A DNA stretch of 64,000 nucleotides from Caulobacteraceae bacterium (GCA_019695035.1 JAIBAU010000001.1:124001-188000); one strand, 5' to 3'; positions 18,765 through 27,542 are shown, counted from the stretch's first letter. Translations and numbers: made by a program. Notes: generated from the sequence alone by a model not told the origin.

Positions 18765-19451
18765 TCAGAAGGTCGTGTACTCAAGCACCCAGGGTCGCTC
18801 GGCCAATTCCGCTTGTCGATCGAGACGGAACTTCCGATCGGCCGACGTGCCCCGGTTCGTGGGGAGTGCCGCCGCAAAGGCGTCGGCGGTCATGTAATGG
18901 GTGAGCACTAAGCTCGGTACCGCCCCTTCCTCCGAAGAGAGCGCCCAGACAATCCGTCGATCCGCCTCCTCGGTCCGCCCAACGATCAGAGGCGCGCCGG
19001 CAGGAAGGTCGGGAATGGATAGTTGGCTGCGCGCCTGTTCGAGGGCCGGTCCCAGTTGCTCAGACACTGCGATGCGGCAGTTCAACTTACCTGCAGGTGG
19101 ACCGCCGCCGTCCACGGTCCCCACGCGCCCGACCCAGCTCATGGTCACGACAGCATCGCTGTGATCTGGAAGCTTCACTCGATAGCTGGCAAGCCCATCT
19201 ACGCTATCCTCACAATCCCCGTTGTCCAACGGGCCGCACGCCCGCCGAATGCGTGCCGACTCTCTATCGACGAGCGCGCGATTTCTTTGCTCAACACACT
19301 CAGCCGCGAAGATATTCGCGAGATCGGCGGGAGTTACGCTGCGGACCTCCTCAGCCGGTCTTGTCGCCGTTGGTCTTGAACACCCGACCCAGCCCGACGC
19401 GGCGATCACTGCGCCAACGCACAAGAGCCGGCGCACCGATTTCATCCCCAT
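18765..19451 (-). CDS. Putative lipoprotein of unknown function, coupled to truncated ppk
   Basis: 228 residues from the ATG at 19451 (or 19445). The start MGMKSVRRLLCVGAVIAASGWVGC ends in a possible lipobox (Cys about residue 24), although Trp at -3 is unusual. The mature part contains SVTPADLANIFAAECVEQRN, four or more cysteines and a C-terminal LSSEEGAVPSLVLTHYMTADAF. I recognise no family. Its ATG overlaps the stop of the truncated ppk (ATGA). Base composition looks clearly less GC-rich than both neighbours, and it sits between the two halves of an hdaA-ppk duplication, so it may have come with the rearrangement that broke ppk. Confidence 0.6.
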   Translation of the reverse strand: MGMKSVRRLLCVGAVIAASGWVGCSRPTATRPAEEVRSVTPADLANIFAAECVEQRNRALVDRESARIRRACGPLDNGDCEDSVDGLASYRVKLPDHSDAVVTMSWVGRVGTVDGGGPPAGKLNCRIAVSEQLGPALEQARSQLSIPDLPAGAPLIVGRTEEADRRIVWALSSEEGAVPSLVLTHYMTADAFAAALPTNRGTSADRKFRLDRQAELAERPWVLEYTTF

Positions 19452-20842
19452 CAGTCCCGCAACTCCAGCACCCGCTTGTGGTTGTCGATCGACCAGCTCT
19501 TGAACCGCCTCAGATTCGCCTCCTCGTCGAAGCGCGCCTTGATCTCCACCAGGGCGGTGACGTTCTTGCCCAGCTCGGCCGCCTCGATCAGGGCGGCCAC
19601 GATCGGGCTGTCGTTGGAGGTGCGATACAGCGTCTGCTTGATGGCGATGACGTTGGGATCCCGCGCCGCCTGCCGGAGGAACTGGACCACCACGTCGAAA
19701 CTCTCGAACGGGTGGTGGACCAGGATATCCTTTTCCTTGATGGCCGCGAAGCAGTCGCCGCCGTGGTCGCGGATTCGCTCGGGGAAGCGCGCCTCGAACT
19801 TGGGGAACTTGAGGTCGGCGCGGTCGGCGGGGATCAGCTGGCTCATCTGGGCCAGGCCCAGCACGCCGTCGACCAGCACGATTTCCTGCGGTTCGGCCTT
19901 CAACTGCTCGACGATGAATTCGCGCAGGTCGGCGGGCATGGCCGCCTCCATCTTGACCCGCACCACCTCGCCCAGCCGCCGCTGCTTCAGCAGCGCCTCG
20001 AACTCGCGGACCAGGTCCTCGGCCTCTTCCTCGATCTCGATGTCGCTGTCGCGGATCAGCCGGAACACGCCGTGGGCCAGCAGGTCGCAGCCGGGGAAAA
20101 GGTAATCGACGAACAGCAGCAGGAAGGCTTCCAGCGTCAGGAAGCGGCGGCGTGGCGGCCCCTTGCGGCCGGTCGGCGCCTCGGCGGGCAGCTCCCAGAA
20201 CCGCTTCACCTGGCTGGGCACCGGGATCAGGGCGTACAGCTGGTGCCCGTCCACACGCTGCTTCAGCTTGAGCGCCAGCGAGAACCCCAGGTTCGGAATG
20301 AAGGGGAACGGATGCGCCGGATCGATCGCCAGCGGCGTGAGAACCGGGAACAGCTGGGAAAGGAACTCGGCCTCCATCTTCGCCCGCTCGGCGCGGCCGA
20401 CGTCCGAAGAATCGACCACTTCGACCCCCGCGGCGGCCAGCAGCTTGCGCAGCACCCGCCACTGCTTCTGCTGTTCCTGCATGAGGGTGTTGGCGTTGGC
20501 CGAGACCTTGGCCAGCACCTCCCGGGGGGTCAGGCCGTCCTGGCTGACCGTGCGCACCCCTTCGCGCACCTGGCCCTTGAGACCTGCGACCCGCACCATG
20601 AAGAACTCGTCCAGGTTGGAGGCCGAGATGGACAGGAAACGCAGGCGCTCCAGCAGGGGATGGTTGGTGTTTTCGGCCTCCTCGAGCACCCTCCGGTTGA
20701 AGGCCAGCCACGACATTTCGCGATTGAAGAAGCGGTCCGGCGAGGCCAGGGCCGCCTCGTCCAGCTTCAGCCGCGGCGCCCGCGACGAAGGCACGCCCTG
20801 AGGGTCAGGTACGCCTGGTTCCTTGGAGGCCGCGTCGGTCAT
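19451..20842 (-). pseudogene. Truncated polyphosphate kinase 1 paralogue
   Basis: 463 residues from the ATG at 20842, 61 bases after hdaA copy two, exactly as in the complete pair. It aligns with the full ppk up to EEANL (about residue 443). It then runs into 20 unrelated residues ending KRVLELRD. The C1 and C2 domains with both catalytic histidines are therefore absent, so it cannot be an active PPK1. The N and head domains remain open with many differences from copy one, showing past or present constraint. The last 217 homologous bases (19510-19726) are identical to 16459-16675. It could be a dead remnant or a regulatory N-domain protein. Confidence 0.85.
19510..19726. repeat. 217-base exact repeat of 16459-16675 inside the two ppk copies
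   Basis: Base-by-base comparison at an offset of 3051 shows no difference from TCAGATTCGCC (16459/19510) to the position before G16676/A19727. Only a few mismatches occur over the next 35 bases and then the genes diverge strongly. The left edge of the repeat is the precise breakpoint of the truncated ppk. Confidence 0.9.
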
Positions 20843-20903
20843 GGTCCTGCGAACGTCATCCACAGCCCGGCTTGTGGCCCGCCAATCGGGTCACGGCAAG
20901 CAC

Positions 20904-21584
20904 TCAGAAAGGAAGATCGCCCGACTTGGTTTCCGCTTCGAGAACCTCGCGCGCCAGGGCGCGGGTGACGGGGCGCTGCATCGGTGCGGCGGCTTCGATC
21001 AGTCTACGGACGACTAGCCTGGCCTCGGGCGCCGAGCGCTCTATCCGGCGCAGCAGGTATTCCAACAGATCCGGAGAGGGCTTTACGCTGGCCTCCGCGA
21101 AAAAGCGGACGAGCACGCCGCGCAGCACCCGCTCATCGGGTTCGCCCATCACGGCCACGCGGGCGGCGTTGAGGCGCGAGCGCAGGTCGGGCAGGCCGGT
21201 CTCCCACGCGACCGGCGGCAACCGCGAAGCCATCACCAGGCCGCCCCCGGCTTCGCCCGCCATGTTGATGAGGTGAAACAGCGTCTCGTCGTCGGCGCGT
21301 TCCGCATCGTCCAGTGCGACCAGGCGGCCCCGCAGGTCGTCCAGGCTCGCCACCGCGGCGAGTTCGCCGGCCAGCAGGATCGCGCCGGTGCGGCTGCTCC
21401 AGGCCGTGAGAAGATGGGTCTTGCCCGATCCCTGGGGTCCCGCGAGGGCCAGGACTCCGCCGACCGCGTCCGGAAAGCGATCGAGCGCATGGGCGGCGTC
21501 CGCGTTGGACGCGGAGACCACGAAGGCCTCGCGCGTCACCGGCGGGTCTGCCTGCAGGCCAAGGCTCAGCTGCGAGGGGCTCAT
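20904..21584 (-). CDS. HdaA paralogue (copy adjacent to truncated ppk)
   Basis: 226 residues from the ATG at 21584, beginning [11 protein letters not shown], so the clamp-binding motif is right at the N-terminus as in known Hda proteins. It retains the P-loop GPQGSGKTH, LVALDDA, the [13 protein letters not shown] arginine-finger region and the ending [10 protein letters not shown] shared with copy one. About a quarter of residues differ from copy one. All recognisable ATPase motifs are intact, so it may be functional. The gap to the downstream ppk fragment is 61 bases and is itself similar to the gap in copy one, proving that the unit duplicated was hdaA plus ppk. Confidence 0.88.
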   Translation of the reverse strand: MSPSQLSLGLQADPPVTREAFVVSASNADAAHALDRFPDAVGGVLALAGPQGSGKTHLLTAWSSRTGAILLAGELAAVASLDDLRGRLVALDDAERADDETLFHLINMAGEAGGGLVMASRLPPVAWETGLPDLRSRLNAARVAVMGEPDERVLRGVLVRFFAEASVKPSPDLLEYLLRRIERSAPEARLVVRRLIEAAAPMQRPVTRALAREVLEAETKSGDLPF

Positions 21585-21743
21585 TGCAGCGTGGACCTAG
21601 CAAACCGGAACAGGCCGGTCGATTCAGGCGCCCTGTGGGAACCGGGGAAATGCGGCTCCGTCGGGGTTGTCCGGGGGCGCACGGCGGCCCGCACGCCGGG
21701 CCAGGCGATCCACGCGGTCCCCGCCCCGCGCCCCCGAACATCT

Positions 21744-22130
21744 CTAGAGCCGCATGTCGTCTCCGCGCCAGGCGGGCTTGGCGACCGGGATCGCCTCGGC
21801 GATCAGCGCGCCCACCGCGTCGCGGGCCTCACGCCCCTTGCCGGTCAGAAAGAGCTGTCGAGCCCGGGCGTCGTCGTCGCCTTCGTAGATCTGCACCAGC
21901 CCCAGGGAGGGCGGCCGGGGCGAGGGCGTGTCCGGCCCGGCGAGGGCGCGGGCCCGGCGGGAGGCGGTGGCGCCGGTAAAGCGGCCCAGCTGGGCCAGTT
22001 CCGTGATGTTCAGTCCCTCGTTCTCGCAAATGTAGAGAAAGGCGATCAGGTCGGCGACCACGAGGCCGGGGTGAAGGTCGCGGAAGAACTCGAGTGACTG
22101 AAGGAGGCTGTTGCGGCGGCGGCGGGCCAT
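21744..22130 (-). CDS. MarR-like winged-helix transcriptional regulator
   Basis: 128 residues. The pattern DLIAFLYICENEGLNITELAQLGRFTGATASRRARALAG is a winged helix-turn-helix with the recognition helix around GATASRRARAL. A wing follows (LGLVQIYEGDDDARARQLFLTGKGREA), as in MarR proteins. These usually dimerise and repress nearby genes in response to small molecules. It is cotranscribed with the small gene just upstream (22132-22362, one base between stop and start) and faces the LytS-type kinase gene across a 170-base gap. Ligand and targets unknown. Confidence 0.75.
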   Translation of the reverse strand: MARRRRNSLLQSLEFFRDLHPGLVVADLIAFLYICENEGLNITELAQLGRFTGATASRRARALAGPDTPSPRPPSLGLVQIYEGDDDARARQLFLTGKGREARDAVGALIAEAIPVAKPAWRGDDMRL

Positions 22131-22131
22131 C

Positions 22132-22362
22132 TCAGCGCTCCGCGTAGTCGATGACCGCGCCGGTGTAGTGGCGCATCGGCGCCTTCACGGGCAAGGCCCG
22201 CGGCGGCCGCGGCCGGCGCTCGCGAAATTCCAGCGAGGCCTCGGGATAGCGCTCCCGGATGACGGACATCAGGTCCTCGATGCGGCGCTGATGGTCCGCC
22301 GCGGTGGCGAAATCGGCTGCATTCAGGTCGATGGTGACCTGCGCCCTGAGTGTGATCGACAT
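22132..22362 (-). CDS. Small hypothetical protein cotranscribed with the MarR-like gene
   Basis: 76 residues starting MSITLRAQVTIDLNAADF. It shows an N-terminal strand, a helix (AADHQRRIEDLMSVIRERYPEA) and a basic, proline-rich stretch RERRPRPPRALP. No signal peptide, no cysteines. The stop lies one base before the regulator start, so the pair is probably an operon. I do not recognise a family. Confidence 0.6.
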   Translation of the reverse strand: MSITLRAQVTIDLNAADFATAADHQRRIEDLMSVIRERYPEASLEFRERRPRPPRALPVKAPMRHYTGAVIDYAER

Positions 22363-22391
22363 CCTCGGCCCCTACGAGCGTGCATGAATCA

Positions 22392-22436
22392 GGTGCATTC
22401 ACGTTCGCAAACGATGCCTGCCGGTGCATTCTCGTT
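22392..22436. promoter_or_regulatory. Direct repeat GGTGCATTCnCGTT upstream of the LytS/LytTR pair
   Basis: GGTGCATTCACGTT at 22392-22405 and GGTGCATTCTCGTT at 22423-22436 are spaced 31 bases start to start, about three helical turns. A further GTGCAT lies at 22380-22385 and its complement ATGCAC at 22499-22504. The block sits in the divergent promoter region between the MarR-like operon and the kinase. It is a candidate operator for the LytTR regulator or the MarR-like protein. Confidence 0.5.
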
Positions 22437-22531
22437 TCGACCGGCCGTCGAGTTTTGGCAACGAGCGTCGAGCGCCGCGACGAACGGCCCGGTAAGGTAT
22501 GCACTTGAAGACGCGACCCGGGGGAGGGGCG

Positions 22532-23584
22532 GTGGCACAGACGATTGCTCGACCCAGACCCGCGCCCATTGTGACGATGACGGTGTCCCTGTGGATCGCC
22601 GTCTTCATCATCTTCACGCTACGGTCGTTCCTGAACCCGCTCAATTTCTGGGGCCAGTTCTGTCCGCGTCTGCTGTCCAGCATCGTTGGCGCGACGGAGT
22701 GCCTCCTCCTCTCGCTGGCCTATCGCGGGGTTAGCCATCTCAGTCTGAAGTGGCAGCTTGCTATCGGCGTACTGGCCTCCCTGCCGGCGTCGATCGCCTA
22801 TTCGGCGGTCGTGGACTGGGTATTCGGAACGCTAACGCCTTCGCCGGAAGACGCGGCGCCGTACCTGATCAAGATCTTCAATCGCAGCCAGTTCAACATC
22901 TTCGTCTTCATGAGTTGGTGCTTCGCTTTCCTTGCGACGAAGTACGCCGAGCAGTCGCAGCGCAACGCCTTCGAACTGGTGGAGGCCCAGGCGCTGGCCG
23001 CGGACGCGCAGAACCGCATGTTGCGCTACCAGATCAACCCGCACTTCCTGTTCAACACCCTCAATGCGCTGCAGGCGCTGCTGCTCGAGCGGCGCGTAGG
23101 CCAGGCGCGGGGCGTCGTCGAACGGCTGGCGGAGTTCCTGCGCTACTCGCTCGCCCGAAAGCCGGAGGACATGGTCACAGTGCGTGAAGAGGTGGATGCA
23201 CAACAGGCCTACCTCGCCATCGAGGAAGTCCGCTTCTCCGACCGGCTCACCTTCGAGCGACGGATCGAGCCTGAGGTTGAGTCCGTGCTGGTGCCGTCCC
23301 TGATCCTGCAGCCCCTTATCGAGAACGCCGTCAAATACGCGGTCAGCCCCGCCTCGACGCCTGTTCGGATTGAACTGTCCGCCTACCCGGAGGGTGCGGA
23401 TCTGGTCATGGAAGTGCGCGACGATGGCCGCAACCCTCCCAAGGCTTCGGGTCTTGGCGTCGGCCTGGAGAACATCTCCCGCCGCCTCAAGCTGATCTAC
23501 GGGGGTCGCGCGCGCTTCGAGCATGGCCCGGCCGCCCCCCATGGCTATGTGGCGCGCATCATCGTTCCGATGGCGGCGCCATGA
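22532..23584 (+). CDS. LytS-type sensor histidine kinase (His_kinase PF06580)
   Basis: 350 residues from the GTG at 22532, chosen because GGGGAGGGGC ends one base before it. An ATG at 22499 adds 11 residues without a good ribosome site. Four hydrophobic segments make up the N-terminal membrane domain (residues 15-135). A short coiled part follows, then RYQINPHFLFNTLNALQALL with the phosphorylated His171, and a GHKL ATPase domain (ILQPLIENAVKYAV, GLGVGLENISRRL). The gene overlaps the response regulator by ATGA. The sensed signal is not apparent; no extracellular domain of size is present. Confidence 0.9.
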   Translation: MAQTIARPRPAPIVTMTVSLWIAVFIIFTLRSFLNPLNFWGQFCPRLLSSIVGATECLLLSLAYRGVSHLSLKWQLAIGVLASLPASIAYSAVVDWVFGTLTPSPEDAAPYLIKIFNRSQFNIFVFMSWCFAFLATKYAEQSQRNAFELVEAQALAADAQNRMLRYQINPHFLFNTLNALQALLLERRVGQARGVVERLAEFLRYSLARKPEDMVTVREEVDAQQAYLAIEEVRFSDRLTFERRIEPEVESVLVPSLILQPLIENAVKYAVSPASTPVRIELSAYPEGADLVMEVRDDGRNPPKASGLGVGLENISRRLKLIYGGRARFEHGPAAPHGYVARIIVPMAAP

Positions 23585-24408
23585 GCGCCCGCGAAGCCCT
23601 GACCCGCATCGTGGTCGTCGACGACGAGCCGCTGGCCATCCGCGGGCTCCGCGTGTCCCTGGGCCGCGTCCCCGGCGTCGAACTGGTGGGGACGGCGCGC
23701 GACGGGGTCGAGGGGCTGGAAGTCATACGGCGAGAGAAGCCGGACATCGTGCTTCTCGACATCCTCATGCCCAGGCTCGACGGACTGGCCCTGGCCGAGG
23801 CGTTGGCCGAGGCGGAAGGGCCGGCCGTGATCTTCGTCACCGCCTACGGGCAGTTCGCGGTCAACGCCTTCGAAGTGGCGGCGGTCGATTACCTGATGAA
23901 GCCGGTGACCCTCCCGCGGCTGCGCGCCGCGATCCAGCGCGCCCAGGACCGTCTCGCCGCCGACAGCGCCCAGCAGAGGGCCGAGGAGATGCAGCGGGTG
24001 ATCGACGGCATCCGTGGCGCCGAAAGCCGTGAACTGGAGAGCGCGGGGGCCGGCCGTTCGCTGTGGATCTCGGATGCGCGCGGACGCACGCGGGTGCCGC
24101 TGACCCAGATCGACTGGTTCGAGGCGCAGCGCGACTACGTACGCATCCACGCGGGCTCCGACACCTTCATCCAGCGCGGCACCCTGGCCGACCTGGAGGG
24201 CAAGCTGGACTCCAGCATGTTCCAGCGCATCCACCGCTCCGCGATCGTCAACCTGCAGGCCGTGCGCGCGCTGCGCCGGCGCGCCTGGAGCCTGTGCGCG
24301 GTCACCTTGCGGTCGGGAGAGGAAGCCCCGATCGGCCGATCCTACCTGGCCGAACTGAAGGCCAAGCTGAAGCAGTACGACATCACCTCCATCCGCGCCG
24401 CCGACTGA
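23581..24408 (+). CDS. LytTR-family response regulator
   Basis: 275 residues. The receiver starts RIVVVDDEPLAIRGLRV with the acidic pair, Asp60 in IVLLDILMPRLDG as phosphorylation site, and FVTAYGQFAV with the conserved Thr and later KPVTLPRLR with Lys. The C-terminal LytTR DNA-binding domain (about 160-270) shows TQIDWFEAQRDYVRIHA and FQRIHRSAIVNLQAV. It is the cognate partner of the kinase just upstream (ATGA overlap). LytTR proteins bind pairs of short direct repeats, and one candidate pair lies upstream of this operon. Confidence 0.93.
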   Translation: MSAREALTRIVVVDDEPLAIRGLRVSLGRVPGVELVGTARDGVEGLEVIRREKPDIVLLDILMPRLDGLALAEALAEAEGPAVIFVTAYGQFAVNAFEVAAVDYLMKPVTLPRLRAAIQRAQDRLAADSAQQRAEEMQRVIDGIRGAESRELESAGAGRSLWISDARGRTRVPLTQIDWFEAQRDYVRIHAGSDTFIQRGTLADLEGKLDSSMFQRIHRSAIVNLQAVRALRRRAWSLCAVTLRSGEEAPIGRSYLAELKAKLKQYDITSIRAAD

Positions 24409-24451
24409 TCCCCAGGTCCGGAAGCGGCGGCGGTCGCCGCGATGCAGGCAA

Positions 24452-24484
24452 GAAAAAAGGCGGCGGGATGGCTCCCGCCGCCTT
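24452..24484 (-). terminator. Terminator for the TonB-dependent receptor gene, shared with the LytTR operon
   Basis: A 12-base stem AAGGCGGCGGGA / TCCCGCCGCCTT with a four-base loop ends in six T when read on the minus strand. It lies between the convergent receptor and response regulator genes and probably stops transcription from both sides, best from the receptor side. Confidence 0.88.
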
Positions 24485-24508
24485 CTCTGTTTCGCCTCGG
24501 CTGGGGGT

Positions 24509-27500
24509 CTAGAAGCGGACCCGCGCGGAGATCGAGAACGTCCGACCCAGGACGCGGTAGACCGCGGGGTCGGTGTTCGCCTGACCGCCGCCGGCCACGC
24601 CGCCGATGGTCTGCGGCGGAGCCTCGTCGAACAGGTTGCCGATGAAGCCGGTGACCTGGAAGTTGTCCGTGACGTTCCAGCGCGCCGAGATGTCGACGTA
24701 GCTCGCGGCGGGATCGTAGACGCCGAGGTCGTGGACCCCGAAGCCGCCCTTACAGGCGCCTTCGGTGGGGCTGGTCGAGAACAGCGTGTCGCAGAGTTCC
24801 GGCACGTACGACCAACGGGCCATGGCGGTCCAGTTGCCCAGGCTGTAGTTCACCGTCAGGGTGGACTTCCAGTCGAAGGCGGCCGAACCGATCGAACCCC
24901 CGGTGGTGCCGGCGAAGTCTGAGGCGTTGAGCGCGATCTCGTCGAGGACGGACAGCAGTTCGTTGACACGAAGGCGCCCCGGAATGGGGAGGAAGGTGTC
25001 CTCGAGGTTGACGGTCCACTCGAACTGGAAATCGAAGCCGTCGGTCTTGTACGCCGACTGGTTCGCGATCGAAGTGTTGACCCGCAGGATGTCGCCGGTG
25101 ACAGGATCGCGATCGATCCGGGTGCAGGCCCCCGGGTTGGTCATCGTGTAGCAGGCGTTGATCCAGAACTGGGCGCTGTTGGTCTGAATGACGTCTTCGA
25201 TCTGGATGTTGTAGTAGTCCACCGTCATCCGGAAATCGCCGACGGGGAACCAGGTGGGCTGGAACACCGCACCGATGGTGTAGGTGCTGGCGGTCTCGGG
25301 CCTCAGGTTCGGGTTGCCGAAAGCGAACGCCTGAACCTGGCTGTTGTTGGCCTGGAAGGTCGCGATCAGGCCCGCCGGAACGCCCTGACCGACACAGAAG
25401 GCCTGCAGCACAGGGTTCTGTCCCGGCGCATTGAAGCGGCAGGGATCGGTGTAGGGCGGGAAGCCCTGGTCGCCGTTCTGGAACAGTTCGATGACTGACG
25501 GCGCGCGGGTCGCCTCGTTGTACACGCCCCGGAAGCGCAGCCACTCAACCGGCGCCCACTCGCCGCCGATCTTGAAGGTGGTGACGCTGCCGACCGTCGA
25601 GTAGTCGGAATAGCGGTAGCCGCCTTCGAGGCCGACGTAGTAGGCTAGAGGCTGGTCCTTGATCAGCGGCACGCTGACTTCGGTATACAGCTCGGTGACC
25701 TGGACGCTGCCGGCGGTGGAGCCGACCGCGTTGAAGCCGAAGATGTTGCCGCTCTCCAGGTTCTTGTCGACGTCGAACGCGATCGACTGATCACGGTACT
25801 CGATGCCGAAAACCGTGGCCACGGGACCCGCCGGCAGCTCCAGAAGGTCGCCGCGGGCGAAGGCCGCCACACGGGTCTCCTCGATGTCGGTCGTGGTGAA
25901 GGTTGTCGTCCGAAGGAAGGCCACCATGGCCGGGGTCATGGTGTTTGCCCCGAACACGTCCAGCGGCACACAGCCCGGCAAGGCCGCGTTGCCGAGCGGA
26001 GCGCCCGCCGCCGTCTGACAGCCGGCCAGACCCTGAAGCCAGCCAGTCTTGTTGGCGTTGTTCGAGGTGCGGTTGTCGAAGCGGTTCGACCCGTAGGTGG
26101 CCGTCACCGACCAGCTCCAGTTGTCGTTAAACTCGCCGTCCACGGTGGTGGAGGCGTAGAAGGAGTTGTTCTCGCTGTACTGGTTGCGAGTCCCGAGTTC
26201 GTTGGTGCGGCGGTCGATAAGGAACGGCGCCAGCGGGTTGGGACGCGACTGGAGGGCGATCCACAGGTCCGGATGGTTGGTCTTGATCAGCGCCTGCATC
26301 GCCGGGGTCAGGGTGACCTGGGACGAGGGGATCGAGGGGTTGGCCACCGGCGTCGGCGCCAGCTGAACTTCCTGGGTGCTGTTGACGAAATTCAGCAGGA
26401 CCTTGGCACGGATCGTATCGGTGATGTCGTAGTTCACCGTGCTGGTCATGTTGAACCGCTCGCCCGGCGTGATGATGTAGTTGTCCGGAGCGAAGTTGTA
26501 GCGCGACGAACCCGCCGTACGATCCGGCACCGCGCAGGCTCCGCCGGTGTTGCGGGGGGTCAGTTGACCGGCGTCGTTAAACGACAGGTTGCCACCGTTG
26601 ACCGCGCCGCCCGGAATGCCGTCGCAGTTCGTGTCGGTATTCCCCGCACCAAAGTGGGCCGGAAGCAATACCGAGAGGTTCTGGAACGGGTTGGCGCCGT
26701 TGTTGGCGATCCAGCCCCAGGCCGGCGTGCCCGAGCCGCCCGGCGCCAGGGCGGCGCCCAGACCGATGCCCTCGGACGCATTGTCGGCGATGGTGTAGCC
26801 GGTGCCCGCGGCGTTGAAGTAGATGGCTGCGGACCGGCGCGACCAGTCGAACTCGGACTGGAAGACGCTTTCGCGGTTGTAATAGGCGGCGTAGGCGGTG
26901 GCGTTGCCGCGGCCATTGGCGAAGTTGCCGCCGATGATGCCGTTGACCTCGACTTCCGGAGCCTTGCCCTCGAAGGACGAGGTGTAGGTCGCCGTTAGCT
27001 CGGCGCCTTCGAAATCGTCCTTCAGGATGAAGTTCACCACGCCCGAGATGGCGTCCGAGCCGTACACGGCAGAGGCGCCGCCGGTGACCACCTCGATGCG
27101 GTCAATCAGCGAGGCGGGGATCGTGTTCAGGTCGACCACGCCGGTCGTCGAGGATGGCGGGACGCGCTCGCCGTTCACCAGCACCAGGGTGCGTTGCGTG
27201 CCGAGGCCGCGAAGGTCGATGGTCGCGAAGTCCTCGCCCCCGGCGTTGTTCGAGGTGCGGGTGTTTCCGGGAACGATCTGGGGCAGCTCATTGAGCAGGC
27301 TGTCGACGGTCAGGGTCGCCGTCATCTCGAGTTGCTCGGAACCGACGGTCGTGACCGGCGAGATCGCTTCGAAGTCCTGGCGGACGATACGAGAACCGGT
27401 GACGACGACGCCTTCGACTTCCGTGGCGTCGTCCTGTGCATAGGCCGGCGCCGCCTGCAGGGCCAGCAAGGCAGCCCCGCCGATAATGGTCGACGCCAAC

Positions 27501-27529
27501 AGGCGCTGACGTGCGGATTGAATTTTCAA
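24509..27529 (-). CDS. TonB-dependent outer-membrane receptor
   Basis: 1006 residues from a TTG at 27529, which sits six bases after a perfect AGGAGGG (27536-27542). The ATG 57 bases upstream precedes that site and adds an unlikely tail. A signal peptide ends at APAYA-QDD (about residue 31), followed by the TonB box EGVVVTG, a plug domain (VDSLLNELPQI, VLVNGERVPPSS, DRIEVVTGGASAVYGSDAISGVVNFIL) and a 22-strand barrel rich in alternating aromatic residues, ending with RTFSISARVRF. This is the SusC-free Caulobacterales type with long inserts and several cysteine pairs in extracellular loops. Substrate may be a carbohydrate, peptide or metal complex and cannot be told here. Confidence 0.93.
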   Translation of the reverse strand: MKIQSARQRLLASTIIGGAALLALQAAPAYAQDDATEVEGVVVTGSRIVRQDFEAISPVTTVGSEQLEMTATLTVDSLLNELPQIVPGNTRTSNNAGGEDFATIDLRGLGTQRTLVLVNGERVPPSSTTGVVDLNTIPASLIDRIEVVTGGASAVYGSDAISGVVNFILKDDFEGAELTATYTSSFEGKAPEVEVNGIIGGNFANGRGNATAYAAYYNRESVFQSEFDWSRRSAAIYFNAAGTGYTIADNASEGIGLGAALAPGGSGTPAWGWIANNGANPFQNLSVLLPAHFGAGNTDTNCDGIPGGAVNGGNLSFNDAGQLTPRNTGGACAVPDRTAGSSRYNFAPDNYIITPGERFNMTSTVNYDITDTIRAKVLLNFVNSTQEVQLAPTPVANPSIPSSQVTLTPAMQALIKTNHPDLWIALQSRPNPLAPFLIDRRTNELGTRNQYSENNSFYASTTVDGEFNDNWSWSVTATYGSNRFDNRTSNNANKTGWLQGLAGCQTAAGAPLGNAALPGCVPLDVFGANTMTPAMVAFLRTTTFTTTDIEETRVAAFARGDLLELPAGPVATVFGIEYRDQSIAFDVDKNLESGNIFGFNAVGSTAGSVQVTELYTEVSVPLIKDQPLAYYVGLEGGYRYSDYSTVGSVTTFKIGGEWAPVEWLRFRGVYNEATRAPSVIELFQNGDQGFPPYTDPCRFNAPGQNPVLQAFCVGQGVPAGLIATFQANNSQVQAFAFGNPNLRPETASTYTIGAVFQPTWFPVGDFRMTVDYYNIQIEDVIQTNSAQFWINACYTMTNPGACTRIDRDPVTGDILRVNTSIANQSAYKTDGFDFQFEWTVNLEDTFLPIPGRLRVNELLSVLDEIALNASDFAGTTGGSIGSAAFDWKSTLTVNYSLGNWTAMARWSYVPELCDTLFSTSPTEGACKGGFGVHDLGVYDPAASYVDISARWNVTDNFQVTGFIGNLFDEAPPQTIGGVAGGGQANTDPAVYRVLGRTFSISARVRF

Positions 27530-27535
27530 GGTAGT

Positions 27536-27542
27536 CCCTCCT
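27536..27542 (-). promoter_or_regulatory. Shine-Dalgarno site that decides the TTG start of the TonB receptor
   Basis: On the minus strand AGGAGGG precedes the TTG at 27529 by six bases. No ATG with a comparable site precedes the signal peptide. Confidence 0.8.
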
